NCBI GenBank assembly: GCA_023053545.1
Contig: JAKZAN010000006.1
Coordinates: forward strand, 4,903,001-4,967,000
DNA length: 64,000 nucleotides
Source of the DNA: Lepidurus packardi
Lineage: Eukaryota; Arthropoda; Branchiopoda; Notostraca; Triopsidae
Reading direction: 5' to 3'
The first letter of the stretch is position 1. The number at the start of each line of letters is the position of its first letter. The notes under the pieces are model-generated. The model was given only the letters and a program-made list of their open reading frames with translations, made no database searches and was not told the DNA's origin. Shown here one piece after another: positions 22,563 to 33,528 of this stretch. The position numbers and the translations under genes were made by a program.

Positions 22563-25226
22563 ATGGAAAGTTATAGCTCTGCCTTGGTTGCCTTATGCCA
22601 TTTTTGTGAACACCATGGACCCCGAGTGCTATTCCTAACTAAAGCAATTAGAACCGAGGCAGATTCTGCTGAAAAACAGAGTTGCGGTTGTGCAAAATAT
22701 GCAGAAAAAGCCATCCAGCCTTGCGAAGTAATGTACAACAAACATAACCTTGACGCAGTTGACTCTTCCGCCATCTAGGGATGAGCGGAAGAAGCGCGTA
22801 GTATGAGTCGGAGTTTTGGCGGGGGTTTTACGAGCATTTTTTTCACAGGCTTGCTGCCCCTTTAGCAACGATTTCCTGTCGTACCATACCAAAGATGAAG
22901 AGAAGAAAGTGTGTTACTTGGGAGGCCCAGCTTCCCAAGATGCGAGCGCTGCGTACTTACAACAAGCGTGTGTACGAAGCCTGAGCTCTGAAGTAAGCCC
23001 GCTAATGAATGACTAGAATAAGTAGCTTGCATTGGTATTTAACAAACCTTTTCAGTTTGTAGGTACTTTTATTCTCGAACTCGAAAAGCTTTTATCTTAA
23101 AACGGAGGAAACGGGAGAAAACTTGGGGCATGTCATTTAGAAAACATTCAACAACATCTTTCAGCTGTCCGTTTCTAGCCTTTTCATTGTTGTCGAGCGA
23201 GTCCAGGTGCGGATGCGCAAACAGTGGGCGCACTCGGTAGAAGTGGTGGGGGGTGACGCTACGTTTTCTTTTGGGGCCCGAAAATCCATAGTCGTAATCT
23301 AAGTCAAACATGCAAGTAGGCCTATTCAAAACAAAACGGCGTTAAATAAGACTTCCGCATTGTGTTTATCCCTTCTTTTAGCGCTCTATTTATGGACGTA
23401 GCGTGACAGCGCGTGGCTTAACTACGTAGTCTCGCACGCGTTGGTAGCCCCGCCCACTGAAGTGCTTGCCCCTTGCACTAGATGGCGCAGATTTGCAGAA
23501 CTTAAACCTTCGAACATATCCAAATTTGAATACAATAACAATACACTAAATATCAATAATAACAATATTAAATATAATAATAATATACTGAAAATATACA
23601 TAACATAATATAATGAAATATAAATAATATACTGAAATATACATAACATAATATAATGAAATATAAATAATATACTAGAAAATATTGTTAAAATACTAGA
23701 ATAGAATACTAAAATTAATTAAGTTAAAATACTAGAATAGAAAATACTAGAAAATATTGTTAAAAACAAATTTTCCTCCGTTTCTCCGATTTAATTTAAG
23801 TATATATTCCCAATCTTAACCAACAATTTGAATAACTTGAAATCGAATGAACGAATTGTGAAAGATAGCTATAACTCTTCTATTCTTGTTCACTTTCCTT
23901 AGGTAAGCTCTTGTAGAGAAGGATCCCTCTTTTTCAGCGACCGATCAGTGGGCCATGTCCTTTCCCAGACGTTTATCATCAAAGACGCGCATGCACGTGG
24001 TTTCCAGCGCCTTTATAGCGTAATTCTGATCCATCAAAACCAGCAAGTACTCTTATCCTCGTGGCCAACCGTGGTTCCCAAGATCCGCGACACAATTGAA
24101 GACCTAAAAGCTCAAGCTGCCAAAGTAATAACCACTCCATCCCTGTACTTTTCAACATTACGCTAACCGCAGCCTAAAACCTCTACAGGTTTACGACCAA
24201 GAACAGATTACGAGTCCACAACGAGCAATCCGGTTAACGGGGCAGACCTGGATTACTTCCCCAAAGCCCGACACCCGCGTAGCCCGATCTATCATTAACC
24301 TAACCGGCAATGGGAACTTATTCTCTTGGTAGAAACACCTAAAATCGTGTTCATTTGACTATAATTCCTTCATTTTGTACAATACTTGGTAGGTTACACC
24401 GTGAATTCTGCGGTTTGCTCCAACTCACCCAGCCTGCAACCAAAGCCGTCTCGAACGGCGTTAATTACAGCAGTTTTAACGGTACTGGTGTCTCTGCGGT
24501 GGGCGAACTGCGTAGAATCGCGGCGAATCTGGGACGCGAAGTGTTTAGAGCCACGTTAACACACTTGTTAAACGGTCGCCAGCTTGTAATCCAGGGAACG
24601 GCTGAGGAAACAGCTGCAGTAGTTACAGCGTGCCAAGTATCCATGACACACACCGTTCAAATACCGATAATAACCTAATTCGATTGCAGTTATGCTTGCC
24701 GCCCCAGTGTTGCCGCGCTTTACTGTATTCCGAGCAATACTTCCCGTCGACGAGCTATAACATCCTGGGTTTATCAAACAACATATGCCTGCCGATACTG
24801 CCTAACGACACGTACCTTCTCACCCTCGGAAACGGACAATTCACCCTCAACGGGTCTACCAACGTCTCTTCAACTCATCGTAAGATTTGTTCCCCACAAA
24901 ACTTTGAAATGACCTAAAAGTTGTCGCCATTTTCTTGTAGTGCCTTCTGTCGTGCTCAAGTTGGAAAGTTTGGTCCTGTCAACAGACTTACAGGATCATA
25001 TGGTCTTCTTAAGCCTTTGCACTGCCTTAGAAGAATATTTTGGGTAAATTATGGAGTTTTTAAGGTTATTATAGTAGTAAAAATTGACATTTCCAGCTTG
25101 GCGGAAGTTGTTGCGGCTTTGAGCGCGGCAGTGCACACGCCAGAGCGCGAATTGTGCGTAAAAAGCTTGAATCTAAACAAGGCCGACATTCCTGTCTTAC
25201 TGCAATGGCACACTCGAGGAAATTAA
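22563..25226 (+). CDS. FLCN: Folliculin homologue
   Basis: Exons 22563-22727, 22849-22992, 23903-24124, 24189-24328, 24393-24636, 24690-24879, 24941-25043, 25097-25226; 445 residues, all phases consistent. The N-terminal V-A-L-C-H-F-C-E-H-H-G-P-R, the segment Q-A-C-V-R-S-L and the K-D-x-x-A-R-G-F-Q-R motif match folliculin. Arg135 corresponds to human Arg164, the catalytic arginine toward RagC/D GTPases. The order is a longin domain, then DENN-type domain sequence. Folliculin works with FNIP at the lysosome in amino-acid signalling to mTORC1. The protein is shorter than the human one (579 residues), mainly because the acidic linkers are missing. It is divergent from trithorax. Confidence 0.93.
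23069..23329 (-). CDS. Possible small nested gene in a folliculin intron, product unknown
   Basis: An 86-codon frame lies antisense inside the 910-nt folliculin intron. A stronger start may be the internal Met that opens M-F-D-L-D-Y-D-Y-G-F. Its stop codon directly overlaps an AATAAA polyadenylation signal (GAATAAAAG), and an acceptor-like TAG precedes the proposed start. Composition is normal for protein, with a basic P-K-R-K-R patch. I do not recognise the family. It could be a real single- or last-exon gene, or chance. Confidence 0.35.
   Translation of the reverse strand: MNRPTCMFDLDYDYGFSGPKRKRSVTPHHFYRVRPLFAHPHLDSLDNNEKARNGQLKDVVECFLNDMPQVFSRFLRFKIKAFRVRE
23518..23770. repeat. AT-rich short tandem repeats in a folliculin intron
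   Basis: A unit of about 43 bp (ATATACATAACATAATATAA...) occurs at least twice around 23594-23690. It is followed by repeated ATACTAGAATAGAA and AAAATATTGTTAAAA phrases. Confidence 0.75.
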
Positions 25227-26321
25227 GTCAGAATAATTCGAAATATATACGACTTTATAGCTAATCTACATGATAATGTAGATTATTGGGGATATATATT
25301 GTCGCTCGAAGTTTTCTATGTGTTCTGTTAAAAATATTAGGGCTATATTTTACCACATTTATTTGTCGAAATAAAAGTCAGTTTTGTGGAAGTGAAGATT
25401 TGAATGATAATTTGACCCTATAGAAGCTTCTGACGTCAGCTTTCAGAAATGCCGTAAGAGATTGATCGCGGTATAATAGGTGTTGCAAAACCGAGCAAAA
25501 GTGCATGTCTGTTTCTTTGCTTGTTTTCTTATTCTTTCTTCATTTTAAACTGTTAGAAAGGGTAGAAAAAGGGATTCCTTTGGTGTCTGGCTGTTATGCG
25601 TGGGTTTTAAGAGGGATTGCCCAGGAGTAAACGATGTGCCGTGGGCGGATGTACAAATTCTTCGTGAATGGCTACAAGAAAGGCTTGTTCTGCTTCCCTG
25701 ATACATGGCTAATGTTGGTTCATGGCATCAATGCTGCATTTAGCTGAAGAGTGGCGGCTGATAAAAGACAGAAGCGTGTGTGCTCAAGATTTCACGACAG
25801 ATCAATTCGACTCAAGTATTGGGATAAGGTACCAGATGGGCTTTGCTACGACGAGAAGACTCGACTAGATAAACTTGAAGTCGAAACAGGTCGACGACCT
25901 TAAACCTTGTACTAAACAGCCCTCATATTGCAGATACCGATAGTGAAAATAGCCCTGCAACCCAATACTGAAAATAAACCGAAATATACCAATAAATAAC
26001 AACATATTTTTCATTTCCAAGTTAAAGATAAGTTATATAAATATTTTGCAATTTCAGCTCGCGTTCCAGATGCCCGAACAGTCTACACCGTAGATCCATA
26101 GATGGCAGCACTAAACAAAAACCAGGACATACCAATTGCCTGGCTTTAAGGGGAAAACGTTGGATTGCCGAAACTTTAGAAGTGTCATTCTTTTGACTGG
26201 CGTGACTCAATTAATTAGCTTTCTTGCCTCAGCTTAAGCTCCTTGCACCAAAGTGCGTAGCTTAGTTTGACACCATTCTTTAAATGCGAAACTGAGCTTT
26301 TTTGTTCGTTTTTTAGGGAGA
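25227..26321. other. Spacer between folliculin and SMIM12
   Basis: Contains the folliculin 3' UTR, a decayed THAP-like segment (listed separately) and the leader of SMIM12. A TAG acceptor just before the SMIM12 ATG suggests a 5' UTR intron. Confidence 0.5.
25635..25890 (+). pseudogene. Decayed THAP-type zinc finger sequence
   Basis: One frame reads C-A-V-G-G-C-T-N-S-S then a stop. The adjacent frame resumes N-G-Y-K-K-G-L-F-C-F-P, the typical start of a THAP domain. Further on, W-R-L-I-K-D-R-S-V-C-A-Q-D-F appears, where the zinc-binding His of C-x2-H is replaced by Asp. Two frame breaks and stops show it is not functional. THAP domains occur in P-element transposases and host genes, so this may be a transposon relic. 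Confidence 0.6.
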
Positions 26322-26600
26322 ATGTGGCCAGTCATTTTTCAAGCTCTTCAGCGGCTTTCGCCTTACTTCCTTTTACCTGTTGCTGGCGCGATAGGATTTA
26401 TCGGTTACCAAATTGAAGGCTTGGTTTCTAAGCGCTATACCCCCGCATTAGACCACAGCATCCAAGAAGAAAGAGACGAACGTTTGCTCAATAAAGATTT
26501 GAATGAACCCGCCAGTATCGACAGCCTAAAAGAACGGAAGTTTGTGCCTTCCACGATATTTGAAAGGAATCTATCCCCTTCATTAAAAGCCAAGAGTTAA
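26322..26600 (+). CDS. SMIM12: Small integral membrane protein 12 homologue
   Basis: A single coding exon of 92 codons, the same length as human SMIM12. It begins M-W-P-V, continues with a hydrophobic helix (about residues 14-30, P-V-A-G-A-I-G-F-I-G-Y) and an acidic, Arg-rich D-E-R-L-L region, as in the vertebrate protein. The TTTTTTAG just upstream of the ATG looks like the 3' end of a leader intron. The molecular role of this conserved single-pass protein is not well established. Confidence 0.88.
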   Translation: MWPVIFQALQRLSPYFLLPVAGAIGFIGYQIEGLVSKRYTPALDHSIQEERDERLLNKDLNEPASIDSLKERKFVPSTIFERNLSPSLKAKS

Positions 26601-27219
26601 ATCGCTTTGTAAATTTCTAGTCTGACAATTAAATAACAATGGTTATGATATGAAACTTAAACGAGCGTTTTCGTGTTTGTGTTTGAAATAAAAGTAAAAC
26701 TTCGTAAGGAAAGTCCTAATAATGAAAATTCGTTGACTTACCTTTAGTAAGCTTGGGAAGCTCAACAGCCCATTTGAATTATATGGCACGAAACACTTGT
26801 TGCGATCATAAATAAAACAGGTGAATTAAACACAAAGGTCTCAGATTTTCCAAGGGTGAGAGCATGCAGCCTTAGGCGCTGTCTGCCTACGATAACAGGT
26901 GCTGTCTATTCGTCCCTTTTTTGGCAGGGATTGTAATATTCCTCTAATGAGGAGATCGTTTTACTGCAAGGACGCCCACAAAACTTGACTCCTACGCCAT
27001 CTAACCTCAATTACGAACACTAAACATGTTTATTTACTTCCTTGCGTGTCGGTTTTCATTGTTGATAAGCTGAAGATATAACGCAAAGATCCTTAAAAAA
27101 GGTAGTAGAAGAAACTTAAAGTAATCAAATCTTTCCTTAATTGAATATACCCTTTTCTAGTCTGAACTGTTTATCACGAACAAGTTGAAGTTTCGTTGTA
27201 CTCGATTCTAGACAAGGAG
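26601..27219. other. Spacer between SMIM12 and PEN-2
   Basis: Holds the SMIM12 3' UTR (AATAAA at about 26686) and the PEN-2 leader. No further gene signal was seen. Confidence 0.55.
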
Positions 27220-27784
27220 ATGGATGTCACGCGTATGGCAAATGACAAAAAGTTGGAGCTTTGCAGGTGGTACTTCAGGGGTAAGTGACATTGCTTACTC
27301 ATAAAAATGATGCTTTTTATATGCGTCGATATGTTTTTTAAATGTCAGGTCTAGCAGCTGGTTAATGACAAGCAAGGGGCAATTAATGAATTATTTGTCT
27401 GTCAGAACGAATATTTCTGCGATACATCTTAATTATGTTTGGGGTAATGGAGTATTTAATTTGTTTTAAATTGCCTAGCTGGTTTTGCGCTGTTGCCATT
27501 TCTCTGGGCCATAAACACAGTCTGGTTTTTCAAAGAAGCCTTCTTTTCCAGTCCGTACGATGAACAGAAGCAGATCAAAAGATGTAAGGTTTCAATACTT
27601 GTCTGCATTATGTGTATTATTCTCAATATTTTTGACTTTATTAGATGTAATTCTATCCGGAATTGGTGCGTTCATTTTTGCGACAGCTTTCATCACTTGG
27701 ACTGTGGTGTACCAGCAGAATCGAGCCGCCTGGGGCGCATTTGGGGACGAAATTTCTTTTGTAATCCCGCGAGGCATACCATAA
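27220..27784 (+). CDS. PSENEN: PEN-2, gamma-secretase subunit
   Basis: Three exons, 27220-27280, 27479-27583 and 27645-27784, give 101 residues, exactly the human PEN-2 length. The sequence starts with a K-L-E-L-C-R segment, then [16 protein letters not shown], a second hydrophobic segment and the C-terminal W-G-A-F-G-D..F-V-I-P-x-G-x-P, all hallmarks of the family. PEN-2 stabilises presenilin and is needed for its endoproteolysis in the complex that cleaves Notch and other membrane proteins. It is convergent with the SLC37 gene. Confidence 0.95.
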
Positions 27785-28185
27785 AATGTACTACTTTTTA
27801 TTTTTTTTACATAAAATCATTGTACTGTATTATACATATTATTTACAATCAATCCGTGTATTTGCTTGATGGTTTGTATGCTAAAAAACTGTGGGAATAT
27901 CCAGGCACCACCAAAAATCTTTGCAAAAAAAATGGGGCACAATTCAAAATCCACGCAAAAACCCTCCTTAAGGGCTATTCGGGGGGTCGGAAAAAATTCA
28001 GTGCATTTAAAACAGTGCAATACTCAATCTGGTCCCCTCTTTGTATCACTTTTTGTTATTTCTTCTTTTTTTGCGCGAAATGGTTCAGTAAAAACATGGT
28101 TCATTGAAGCACTCAAAAACAGGTTCACCCGGCGTTCAAGGATCTATTCTTCAGCAATCATAAATAAAAATAAAAAGTGAAAGTG
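27785..28185. other. Convergent spacer between PEN-2 and SLC37 gene
   Basis: About 400 bp with both 3' UTRs. Open frames here are AT-rich and lack family resemblance. Confidence 0.6.
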
Positions 28186-31100
28186 TTAAGCGATACGCTC
28201 AAGTTTGTCCTGCACCTCTCGGCGCCTCTCCCTAAACCTCTCGATATCGTGTTTCACCAGTCTGGTAAGTAACTGTAAACACAAAGCAAACAATTTGTAT
28301 CGATCATTTTCATCTTTTTCGCAGAATTACAGTTGTCAAGTAAACTTACCAATAGGGCGGCAACACATGCAGCCATGAGCATGTAAAATACATAATTCCA
28401 GCTATAAGTGGATATTGGGCCAGCCAACAATGGACCCACCGCAGCTCCTAAAGCATAAAAAGACATTTAATTAAGAAAAAAATTCCCCGTATTTATTTAA
28501 GTTTAAGAAAAATGAAGTAAAAATAGGGAAAATTGAAACATACCAATCGATCCAGTTCCGTCAATAATAGCTGTTACAGTAGCCAAAGCTCTTGCTGAAC
28601 CGAGCAAGGATTTGTGCGTGCCGAGTTCAGCAGAAACCGCAGTGGTAATCAAGGCATATGGACCGTTGACAAGCAAACCAACAACCATCAAGAGACCAAT
28701 GTTCATGGCCAAACTCGTAGCTCCAAACATCTGATACACGAATAGCTAGAAAACCAAATAATTGTTGAGTTAATATCTTAGCCTTACATGAAAAGTCTTA
28801 CAGTTCAACCCTTAACATCTAATTTTAACAGCGAGGCTGCACCAAACGTTCAATGGAAAACGTTCGAAAACGCTGCTAAGGTTTACAACCCAACTTGCTT
28901 CCAATTCAAACCGAATCCGAATCCGCATTTTACAAGTTGTTTAACAAAACAAAAGCTTTCTTAATCGAATTAACTTATTAACTAAAATTAACTAAAATTA
29001 ACTAAAAGAACTAACTATGATGCAACTAACTAACTATGAGCAAGTTAAAAATTGGTTCAAAACTACATTAAATGCAATATTGACAAATAATTTAGTCTGG
29101 CATCTTTCGAGTTCGGTTCGGGTTTGTGACAGGATTCGGTTCGGTAAGTGATTGAAATAGGAACTGAACTCGTTTCATCTGGGAGTTAGTTTAAGATTAC
29201 GAAAAAGGCTTACCATAGGAATGGAGAAAACAAGCATAACAGCGCAGACGACTGCGCTCATGCCAGTGCTATCGCTGAGCATTCCAGCTATAATACCTCC
29301 TGCGATACCGCCTACGTCAAACAAGGTTGATAAATCCGCACTTTCCCCAGCCGTGAAGGTTGCTACAAGAAAAGAACCGTTAGTTACACTGATAATCCAG
29401 CGCCCCAACGTCAATAAGTACTCGATTCTTTGATGTACTTTGGGAGCCAAAACAAGAAAGTATAGTTGATAAGTTTGGCAAAAAAGAGGCACAAGGAGAA
29501 TTCCATGACACCCTGGTATCGCCACAATGGAAAAAAGTTCAAACTGTGACCATCCGAGAAATTTGTTAGTTTCTTTGCAAAACTTACCGGAATGAACAAG
29601 GCGTCATAGAAACTAATTGCTTTTTCGCTACTTCTGGTAGCAAACGACACTTCGCTATCAACAGTCGTAATAATGCTCGGAACACTGTTTGCTTTGTCTG
29701 GCATTTCCTGCTCAGTATTAACCTAGAGCCAAACGCAGCAAAGAAAACCATTATTTCATTGTTGGACTCAAGCATTAGCTGTCACCGAGTCAAAAGCAAA
29801 ACTACCAACAAAAAGAAGTTAATAAAAGCCGAAATATGCGTAAAAATTGGCACTAACTACGTACTACGCCTATCCACCCATACTGGCAACAAAATAAGCA
29901 ACGAACACAAGCTGCGCAACTAAAAAACCGGAGTTTCCACAGCAATATCGCATTCAGTGAACAAATTTCATTGTTTGAAGCCGAAAATTCGAATTATTTT
30001 CGAACAATCAGCGTCAACCCGCAGATGCTGGTTTGAGCCCGCAACGGCGGGTTCGGACTCGAGGTTTCGGTTTTAGAACTCTAACGGACTTTTTGCTGTT
30101 TTTGAAAGAAATTGAAGCACTGTGGTAACTCCGTTGACTAAATAAGCGGGACAAGCTGGTGCTGTGATGCTGAAGCGTGTTTTGCAGTAAAAAATAGTTA
30201 GCATTTCAAGCGGCGAATCGCCGTTTAAAATGGAGCCATGCAATGGCAATTTTAGCGCAACACTTGCTACACGGTTGCGTGCATAAAAAGTTGCTACGCT
30301 GCGGCCGTAATGGTTTTTTTACCGTGGTGTTTTCCAAAAGGGATGCTTGCTCATCATCCTGGCCAAGGTCAGGGCGTCTTTGACTGCGTCTACGAGGCAA
30401 GCGACCCCGGACATCCCCAGCCATGTCGGGCAAACTTTCGTAGCCGCACATACCCTGAACACAATTGCTTTGCTAATACACACCAGACATATCGGGGGTT
30501 ATTTGGGGATGGACAACGTAAAACAATATGGAACTCCAAAAAAATTAAGAAAATATACATAACGTAATCATGTCAACTTTCATAAATGAAGACAATTCAA
30601 AATTCCCGCCCAATAAAAAAAACCGTTAGAAGCATGGATGTCTACACCAATTTCCGGTTTCCCCAGCACTCTTACCTCAGTGTCATGATGATTCGGCGTA
30701 GGACAACCCACAGCTTGCGGATCCGCGACCAAAAAGAGGAAAATAATTAAGCCTACAACGCCAATAATGGCGCCGGGAACAATAAAAGAAAGTCCCCAGT
30801 TGGTCTCTACGTAATGGCCGGCGATCAAAGTGCCCACGATGTTGCCAATTGAGGTATGCGAGTTCCAGAACCCGAAAATTAAACCTTGATTCGGATAGAA
30901 AAAGAAAGCTGAACAATGCGCTATTCCTAGACTTCAACTTACCTCGCTTGCCCTTGCCAAACCAGTTAGCAACTGCGGTTACTACTCCGGGCCATCCTGT
31001 GCTCTAAACCAAAGAAAGGGGATCAGAACAACAGCTTTGGGGAGTTTGCAAGTTACCTGGAATAAGCCCGCAAATATTTGAACAGCGATGAAGTACGGCA

Positions 31101-32850
31101 TCGAGTGAATATTCAAGCTGTACGCCATTCCAAACAGATAGGTGAAAACCCCAGACATGATCATCCCAATCGACAGGAAATAGCGCAAGTTGACTCGCTC
31201 TGCGATCATGCCACTAAAAATACCAAGAACATTAGCTTTATGTTTTTTTATAGCATAATTAGCTTTAAATAGCCTAACTAAAGGTAATATCTTAACAGTA
31301 AAGAACTGTAGGTTGAATATATAATATATAAATGTAAATAAATAACGAAAATAAAAATCAATAACGAAAATAACAATCGTTAACGAAAATAACAATCAAT
31401 AACGAAAATAACAATCAATAACGAAAATAATAATCAATAACGAAAATAACAATCAGTAACGAAGATAACAATCGTTAACGAAAATAACAATAACGAAAAT
31501 AATAAATTACTATTGTCGTAAGAATAAGTAATTACTTCATAATAATACATAAGTAAGGTCCTACTCGCTAACTTCATTAATTATAGTGCTACTCAAGGAA
31601 AGAAAGTCCAGAAATTAAATTCAGGTTTAGAATACCAAACCCTCATCACAGTCATACAAATTTAACTAAAGAGGTTGTAAAAAAAATAATTAAGAAAGTT
31701 TACTTAATGAGTTTCTCAATTGTAAAAGGAAATAAATCAAGTAGACAAGAAAGATAATTCCTCAATGACTCATGAGAGAACTGCTTAGCGTGTTAAATTA
31801 CAAATTCTTAGATAGCCCAAAAAGTCGCTACAACTATCAACAGACGCATGGCGAAACATAATTATCTTAGATAAAGTGGCCCAATTATATTACGTCACGC
31901 CCCCAAGGGGCCCGCCGTCTAACATAAAATTTAATAAAATAAAAACTGTCTCCATGCCGCTATCATTTTTTTTTTTTTTTTTACCTGACGAACATACCAG
32001 CGGCATAAGCGAAAAGGAAAGCCGAGTCCAAAGCGCCGAGTAGAGTTTGTGAATTATCTCCATCTGCAAATGAGAAGATACATTATTATAACCTGGAGGC
32101 GTACAGTCTATCCTAGCATTATGAGATTAAGTAAGTGGAAGGTAAAAGTCAGGTATGAGATGTTTCTCATGTCACATTTTGTGACCAACCTTGACCTCTA
32201 ACACCTAGCTCAATAGTTTCGATCTTTAGGTTTTTCTCTTAATGTTTTATTAATGTTAAAACTTTCCAAGTCTGGAAAGTGCGAAACTGTCAAACCCTGA
32301 TGAAGAAAGGACGCCTGCTGAGACTACCTGCGATCTACGAGGTCAATAAATAAGACCAAGTGCGGATCAAGTTTGGGCTTGGGTTCAAACTCTGGAAGAG
32401 AAAGAGGACTTGTAGAGGTCAAGTGAGGTCAGGAAAGCAAAGAGAGGTGGCTCGGAGCGGATTTAGAGAAAGTATAAGAGTTTGGGAAGCTTACCAAAAG
32501 GCGCCCATTCACACCAATGTTCATTTGTGTTATTTGGAGGAGGTTCGAGATCACTGCTATTGCAATCACGGACGAGGACGTTTTTGACTACACTAATAGG
32601 TTTCCTGGACATGTGATAGCAAAGGTAGCTTATATAGGTGAGGAACAGCAATAAAAGACGGTACCTGCAACGAAAGTAGAATAACTATGAATATTAGCAT
32701 CTTAATAATCACATAAAATTGGTAATTAACTAATGTTTGTGTAAAGACTTACGCCACTTCTCTCCGGACCAAAGAACGTCGGCAACACCAACCTGAGAGC
32801 TTCTGCCAAGCCAAAATCCCGAAGGGAACGTCCCTGTAATCAACATCCAT
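28186..32850 (-). CDS. SLC37-family sugar-phosphate/phosphate exchanger
   Basis: Twelve exons on the minus strand: 32850-32753, 32664-32495, 32063-31985, 31213-31057, 31003-30943, 30884-30676, 29722-29588, 29512-29422, 29362-29214, 28745-28544, 28447-28350, 28272-28186; 511 residues, all in phase. It is a major-facilitator protein of about 12 helices close to SLC37A1/A2. Shared features are C-Y-H-M-S-R-K-P-I-S at the first helix, W-F-G-K-G-K-R-G, F-W-N-S-H-T-S-I-G-N, D-L-S-T-L-F-D-V-G-G and G-T-H-K-S-L. Relatives exchange glucose-6-phosphate for phosphate across the ER membrane. The C-terminus is a short, highly charged helix. Which SLC37 subtype it is cannot be settled from sequence alone. 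Confidence 0.93.
31345..31505. repeat. 19-bp minisatellite in an SLC37 intron
   Basis: The unit AACGAAAATAACAATCAAT repeats about eight times with 19-bp spacing (for example at 31382, 31401 and 31420) and single-base variants. Confidence 0.85.
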
Positions 32851-33528
32851 TTCTAAACTAAAAAGAACAAAAGGAAAAGATTTACAAGAATTTAAATCAA
32901 CCGCTTAATCTTAATGAAAAGGTACACAGGAGAAGCTGTTGGATGAATCAGCGATTGGATTAGTTATAAAGAAGGAAATAAACAGGAAATAGATGCAAAA
33001 TTTACTTGTGGTAAATAGTTAAAAACGACTAAACACTTCTGAGAGACCTCCCGTACGACGTGTCGTTCAACTACGTCAGGCAGAAGGAAACTAAACTTGC
33101 GACTCGGGGCTGTCCGCTATTTAAAGAGGCGTTGCGGTTCGCCTATCCTGAAAACTTCTCCATTCTCCCTACTTGTTAATGTTATCTTGCCCGCTCATGG
33201 TTGGCTTATAAAAAATCTTGGGAGACCTGCTCTTCTATTGGCTTTGATATTAAAATAAACAATTTATAAAAAAAAATAACCTTCAATCAAATTGGACTCG
33301 TCCTATACCCTAAGCTATAGTCCCCTAGCACAGGTAAAGTACAACTTTCTATCAATATGGAATATCCGAATCGAATCTTCCGAATAGAATCACGTATCAT
33401 TCATTTCAATCTTGTTGTATAGTAGGATTCATAGGCTTAAGAATGTAGTATTCGACCTTGTAGGATTTTCTTACGCCTACTACAGCAATATTCTTTACTT
33501 TTTTTTAGATAAAATCTGCCTTTTGGGA
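32851..33528. other. Divergent spacer between SLC37 gene and NDUFAF5
   Basis: A 678-bp region that must hold both promoters. A TTTTTTTTAG tract before the NDUFAF5 ATG may end a leader intron. Nothing else is recognisable. Confidence 0.5.

Noticed and set aside
27493..28107. 204-codon frame overlapping PEN-2
   Set aside because: It starts in PEN-2 exon 2 but reads through an intron and beyond in another phase; the spliced PEN-2 model explains the coding part.
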